Shown here piece after piece: positions 52,439-56,897 of a DNA stretch of 64,000 nucleotides. The stretch's first letter is position 1, and every line of letters begins with the position of its first letter. Location of the stretch: NCBI GenBank assembly GCA_018398815.1, contig CM031604.1, forward strand, positions 61,941,968 through 62,005,967, written 5' to 3'. Origin of the DNA: Conus ventricosus. Its lineage: Eukaryota > Mollusca > Gastropoda > Neogastropoda > Conidae. The notes beneath the pieces are model-generated. The model was not told the DNA's origin. It did not search any database and saw only the letters and a program-made list of their open reading frames with translations. The position numbers and the translations under genes are program-made.

Positions 52439-55400
52439 AAAGGATACAAAGCAAATTTGGATAACGTGAGAGAGACAGGGGATGGATGGGAGGGAGAGTG
52501 AGTAAGTGTGAGAGAGAGAGAGAGTGTGTGTGTGTATCAGTCACTTGAATGAAATAAGCTGCATTCTTATTAGCATGTTTAAGTATACCGTCTTATCATA
52601 ATGTTTTAAATGTAGGAATGTTTATGATTTTATGAGATTCTGTAATCTTTCAAGGAAACCTTCTACAATTAATGTTTATTCTGAAAATTTTTTTGTTTGT
52701 AAATATCACCCTGACATCAGAACTGGATGATCATGTTTTGAATTTTCAGAGCTGCGTCAACCGATCTCAGTATCATGTCAAGACTCAAAAGGTTCACAAG
52801 AGGTAAGTGAACACAATTTGGTGATAAGCAGGTGTAATCTGTTTCCAAATAAAGTTCAGTTGAGGACAATTTATCTGGAAATAGGTAGGCAGAATATTCG
52901 TCTGGTGCAAGCAGATTTTCTGTTCGATCAGCTATCTTCTTGGTGCTACTTATAAGAGAATTTCAAAGTTATTAATTAAAAAGAACATGTGAATAACTAC
53001 AAAAGAATCCCTGAAGTTGGAGTATGGCTGCCTTAATGGTGGGATAAAAAATGGTCATACACACAAAATTCCACTTCCTTTGTTGGGCAGATGGGATTAA
53101 TCCTTGCCTGTCTATACAGGGAGTGTCTGCAGGAGTATCGGCCTGCGTGTGCAGGAAAAAACAAACAACAAAAATGACTGGGTTAAATTTTCACGCTGGT
53201 TGATGCTGTATGTTTTCAGCTTACTTGTTGATGCTGTATGTTTTCAGCACACAGGTTGATGCTGGATGTTTTCAGCACACTGGTTGATGCTGTATGTTTT
53301 CAGCACACTGGTTGATGCTGTATGTTTTCAGCACACTGGTTGATGCTGTATTTTTTCAGCACACTGGTTGATGCTGTATGTTTTCAGCACACTGGTTGAT
53401 GCAGTATGTTTTCAGCACACAGGTTGATGCTGTATGTTTTCAGCACACTGGTTGATGCTGTATGTTTTCAGCACACTGGTTGATGCTGTATGTTTTCAGC
53501 ACACTGGTTGATGCTGTATGTTTTCAGCACACTGGTTGATGCTGTATGTTTTCAGCACACTGGTCGATGCTGTATGTTTTCAGCACACTGGTTGATGCTG
53601 TATCTTTCCAGAACCAAGCATGTGCCTTTGACATGACTTGTTGTCCATAGCAGAACTCTGGTAGCTTGCTGTGCTTAGTTTACTGTTTTATGATTACTAT
53701 AGTTAAACTCATCTATACTGGAGAAAAAAGTAGAACCAGATCATGTGGTGAACAAGAAATGTAACTGATGGATCCTGCCAAAAAGCAGTTGAGTTTCTCA
53801 GCTGAGTTCAAATGAAAGAGTGTTGGAAGCTGTTCTTACGGTGAACATAACAACAACAAAAATTGCAAGGATTGTACATCCCAAATTCCACAGTAGCACA
53901 TCTTGGGAATATTGCCAGCAGAAGCGTCATGATTATTTCACTGAAATGAAAGATTCTTATAAAAAATAATGACTGTGACGAAGTAGTTGACAATCTCTTG
54001 ACCAAATTCAAATTTGCAACCAATCCACCAGTTTTGAGGACATAAGTTGTGTTGATGTTGAACAAAAACGGTGCTTGAAGTGAAGAAAAGATTTGTCTAT
54101 CCTAGGCATTTAGAAAGTTAAATAAGAAATGACTGTTAATGATTTTTTCGTTCATTTAACAAGTTGAAAAGTTTGGGGTTATTTTGGGATAAAAAGGAAT
54201 GGTACAGTGCATGGCAATCTTCATTGAACTCCTTTGTTTTCTATTGCTATAATATTTCATTGAAGTAAGGCCGAAGATGGGTATGAATTACAGTTTAGAT
54301 AGTTTGATACAGCTTTTCACACACTTTGATGTTTTAGTAACTATTTATTTGTGTTTGTTTTTGCTCATTGCGTTGTACTCTGCATTGTTCTTTGTTATCC
54401 TGAGTGTTACTACTCAAAAATATTTGCTTTTTTTTTTTTTTTTTTTTTTTTTGCAACAAGAGATGTGTGTTAAGTTTTGACAAGATTTTGTGAAACAAGC
54501 TTTAACTAATTTTGAAAAAGTTTTGAGAGTTTTGTAAATTAAGCTTCATGAATATATTTATACAATGAGTTTTGACAAGATTTTAATGGAGTAACTTTGA
54601 CAAAATTTTTGCAATGACTTTTGGTAAGATTTCTTTTTTTTCCATAAATGGAATTTCAACAAGACTTCAAGTGAATGAGTTTGACCGTTTTGGGCAAATC
54701 AAATTTTGATAAGATTTTTTCAGTAAATTGAATTTTTGCAAGACTTAGACCTTTTTTTTCTCAATAAATTGAGTTTAATAAAACATAAGAGAAATAAGTT
54801 TAGACTAAATATTTGAGAACAGAGTGTTCTCAAGACTTTAAAGTGGCATGGTCATGTTCAATGGTGGCATAGAGATTTTGTAGGATTGTTCAGTGGCTCA
54901 TCAAAATGGAAATTTGTGCCAAGAATGGAACTCTGTTGTGTCTTATGACAGTTTGAAGAAGATTATCATAAACACATGAAAGTTTCATAGTGTGTACAGA
55001 GTTGTTTTCTTTTAGAACTGTTACAATGTCATATTTTTTTCTTTCTATTTCTCTGTGTTCAGTGTGCTCATCAGCAAACCTCAAGGGGATACAACCCAGC
55101 TCACCAAGCTCAAAGAGCAGTGAGTGTATAAGACACTTTCACTCCAGCTGTTTCAGCCATGTAGTTGGGAAGGTCCATTTGAACCTCATGTGTTCTGGCA
55201 AAGAATAGGGCTTCCAGAAACCTTGCAAATGTTAGAATGGTTAATCATTCCCCATACGTAAATGATATGCACGATATTTTGAAAATGTGTTTTCAGTTTT
55301 GACTTGGAAAACAGTAGTTGAGCATAATAATTATTGCACAGATGCTGTGTATTTCTGAGGTCAACATTTACTACAGTTTTAAACACTGAATTAATTTCAG

Positions 55401-56856
55401 ATTCATGTATGAGAAATGTAAGCTATTTAAAGACAATTGGGTCTGTTTTGTTAACAAAAAATATTCCATTTGAAATGGGGTGGGACTTCTGTCTGCAACC
55501 ATGCATATGGCTGAAACAGTTCTTGTGTCTGTCTCAAATTTTTCTAGAACCTTTTTGTGTTTTAATTGAATTAAACTTGATAGCCTTCAGTACGTGTATG
55601 TGTTTATTTGCATTTCTAAGGTAGAGAAAATGTGTGTGTGCGTGTGCGTGTGTGTGGTGTGTGCACGCGCTTGGATGAAAGGGTTTCAGCCTTGGTGCAA
55701 AAATCAGCCGTTTGGAAAATGTGAAAGAAGGAATTTCTTATTTTAGAGAGAAAAAAGATTCAGATCTTTCAGAAATGCCCCAAAATGTTGAATACTTGGT
55801 TGTGTGTTTTCTGTAGTTGTTTTTATTGTTGTTATTGTATGTTTTAGTAGTTTTTCTTTATTCTTCTGCTCTTGTTACTTGAGGGTGTGTATTTCATGAA
55901 TCTTGGAGGTGGAGACTGAGAAATTAAGAAAAGAAATGTGTATGTAAATGTTCATTGCTTTGTTGTTGTCATTTGATTTATATACTGCTACAATAATTTT
56001 GTGACAACATTGACGTATTTAGCGAAGGAAAATAGCTTTCAATGCTAGGTCCATGCACTTTACAGGAGAACCAGTTTGAATCACTTTCTCTGATAAGCGA
56101 GCAGACGTCAGGCACATATGAATGCATATGTGCTGCCGCTGCCTGACCAGAGTTTGGACGTCAGAATCGGTTCAAATCTAGCACATTTAATTCTCATGTC
56201 CATGCATAAGTAGTCAGTAACAGGAAGAGCGTTTTGAAGCGTTTCCTTCTTTTATTGTGTGCTGCTTTGAGCGAGCAAGTTTTGAATGATTTTGGTGACA
56301 TTTTTGTTGTTGTTCTTTTTGTTCTGACACCATGAGCCAATGAAGTAACTTACAGTGAGGCAAGTGCTAGGTGAACCCCATAATGATTTACATCGCAAAG
56401 AACTCTAAAAGTATAAACACAAAAGCCATATTAATTTACCTAGTTGCTGAAAATAGACACAACTGTGATTAATTTATTTTGTTTGTATTTTATCACTAAT
56501 CGAGTAAGGCAAGCTGTAGGAGTATGGAGTACTAAAGAAGTGATGAAGGATCTGTTTGCCACACATTTATTGGGAACTGTGCATCATCGGATAACTCAAA
56601 CCACAATGAAAATGTAATACATTAAAGGAAAGAACAATAGTTCTGTGGCTGTGTACCCTTTTTATGTTCCAGTTTAGAGTTGTCAGTTGGAATAGAGCAG
56701 TCCAAAGTCCCACTGAACCGCGTCAGGTTGGGAAAGTTACGCATACAATGCTAGTTTAAAAATGTTAGTATTCTTTCATTCTCCATTTCTTGAGAAGCTC
56801 ATGATACGAATTTGTATTTTACAGGCAGAAATGTGCATGCGCATGTGTGTGCCTCT

Positions 56857-56897
<41 letters not shown>

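Noticed and set aside
53195..53611. CRISPR-like array with 28-bp repeats
   Set aside because: Units are head-to-tail with no spacers, in a eukaryotic intron: a minisatellite.
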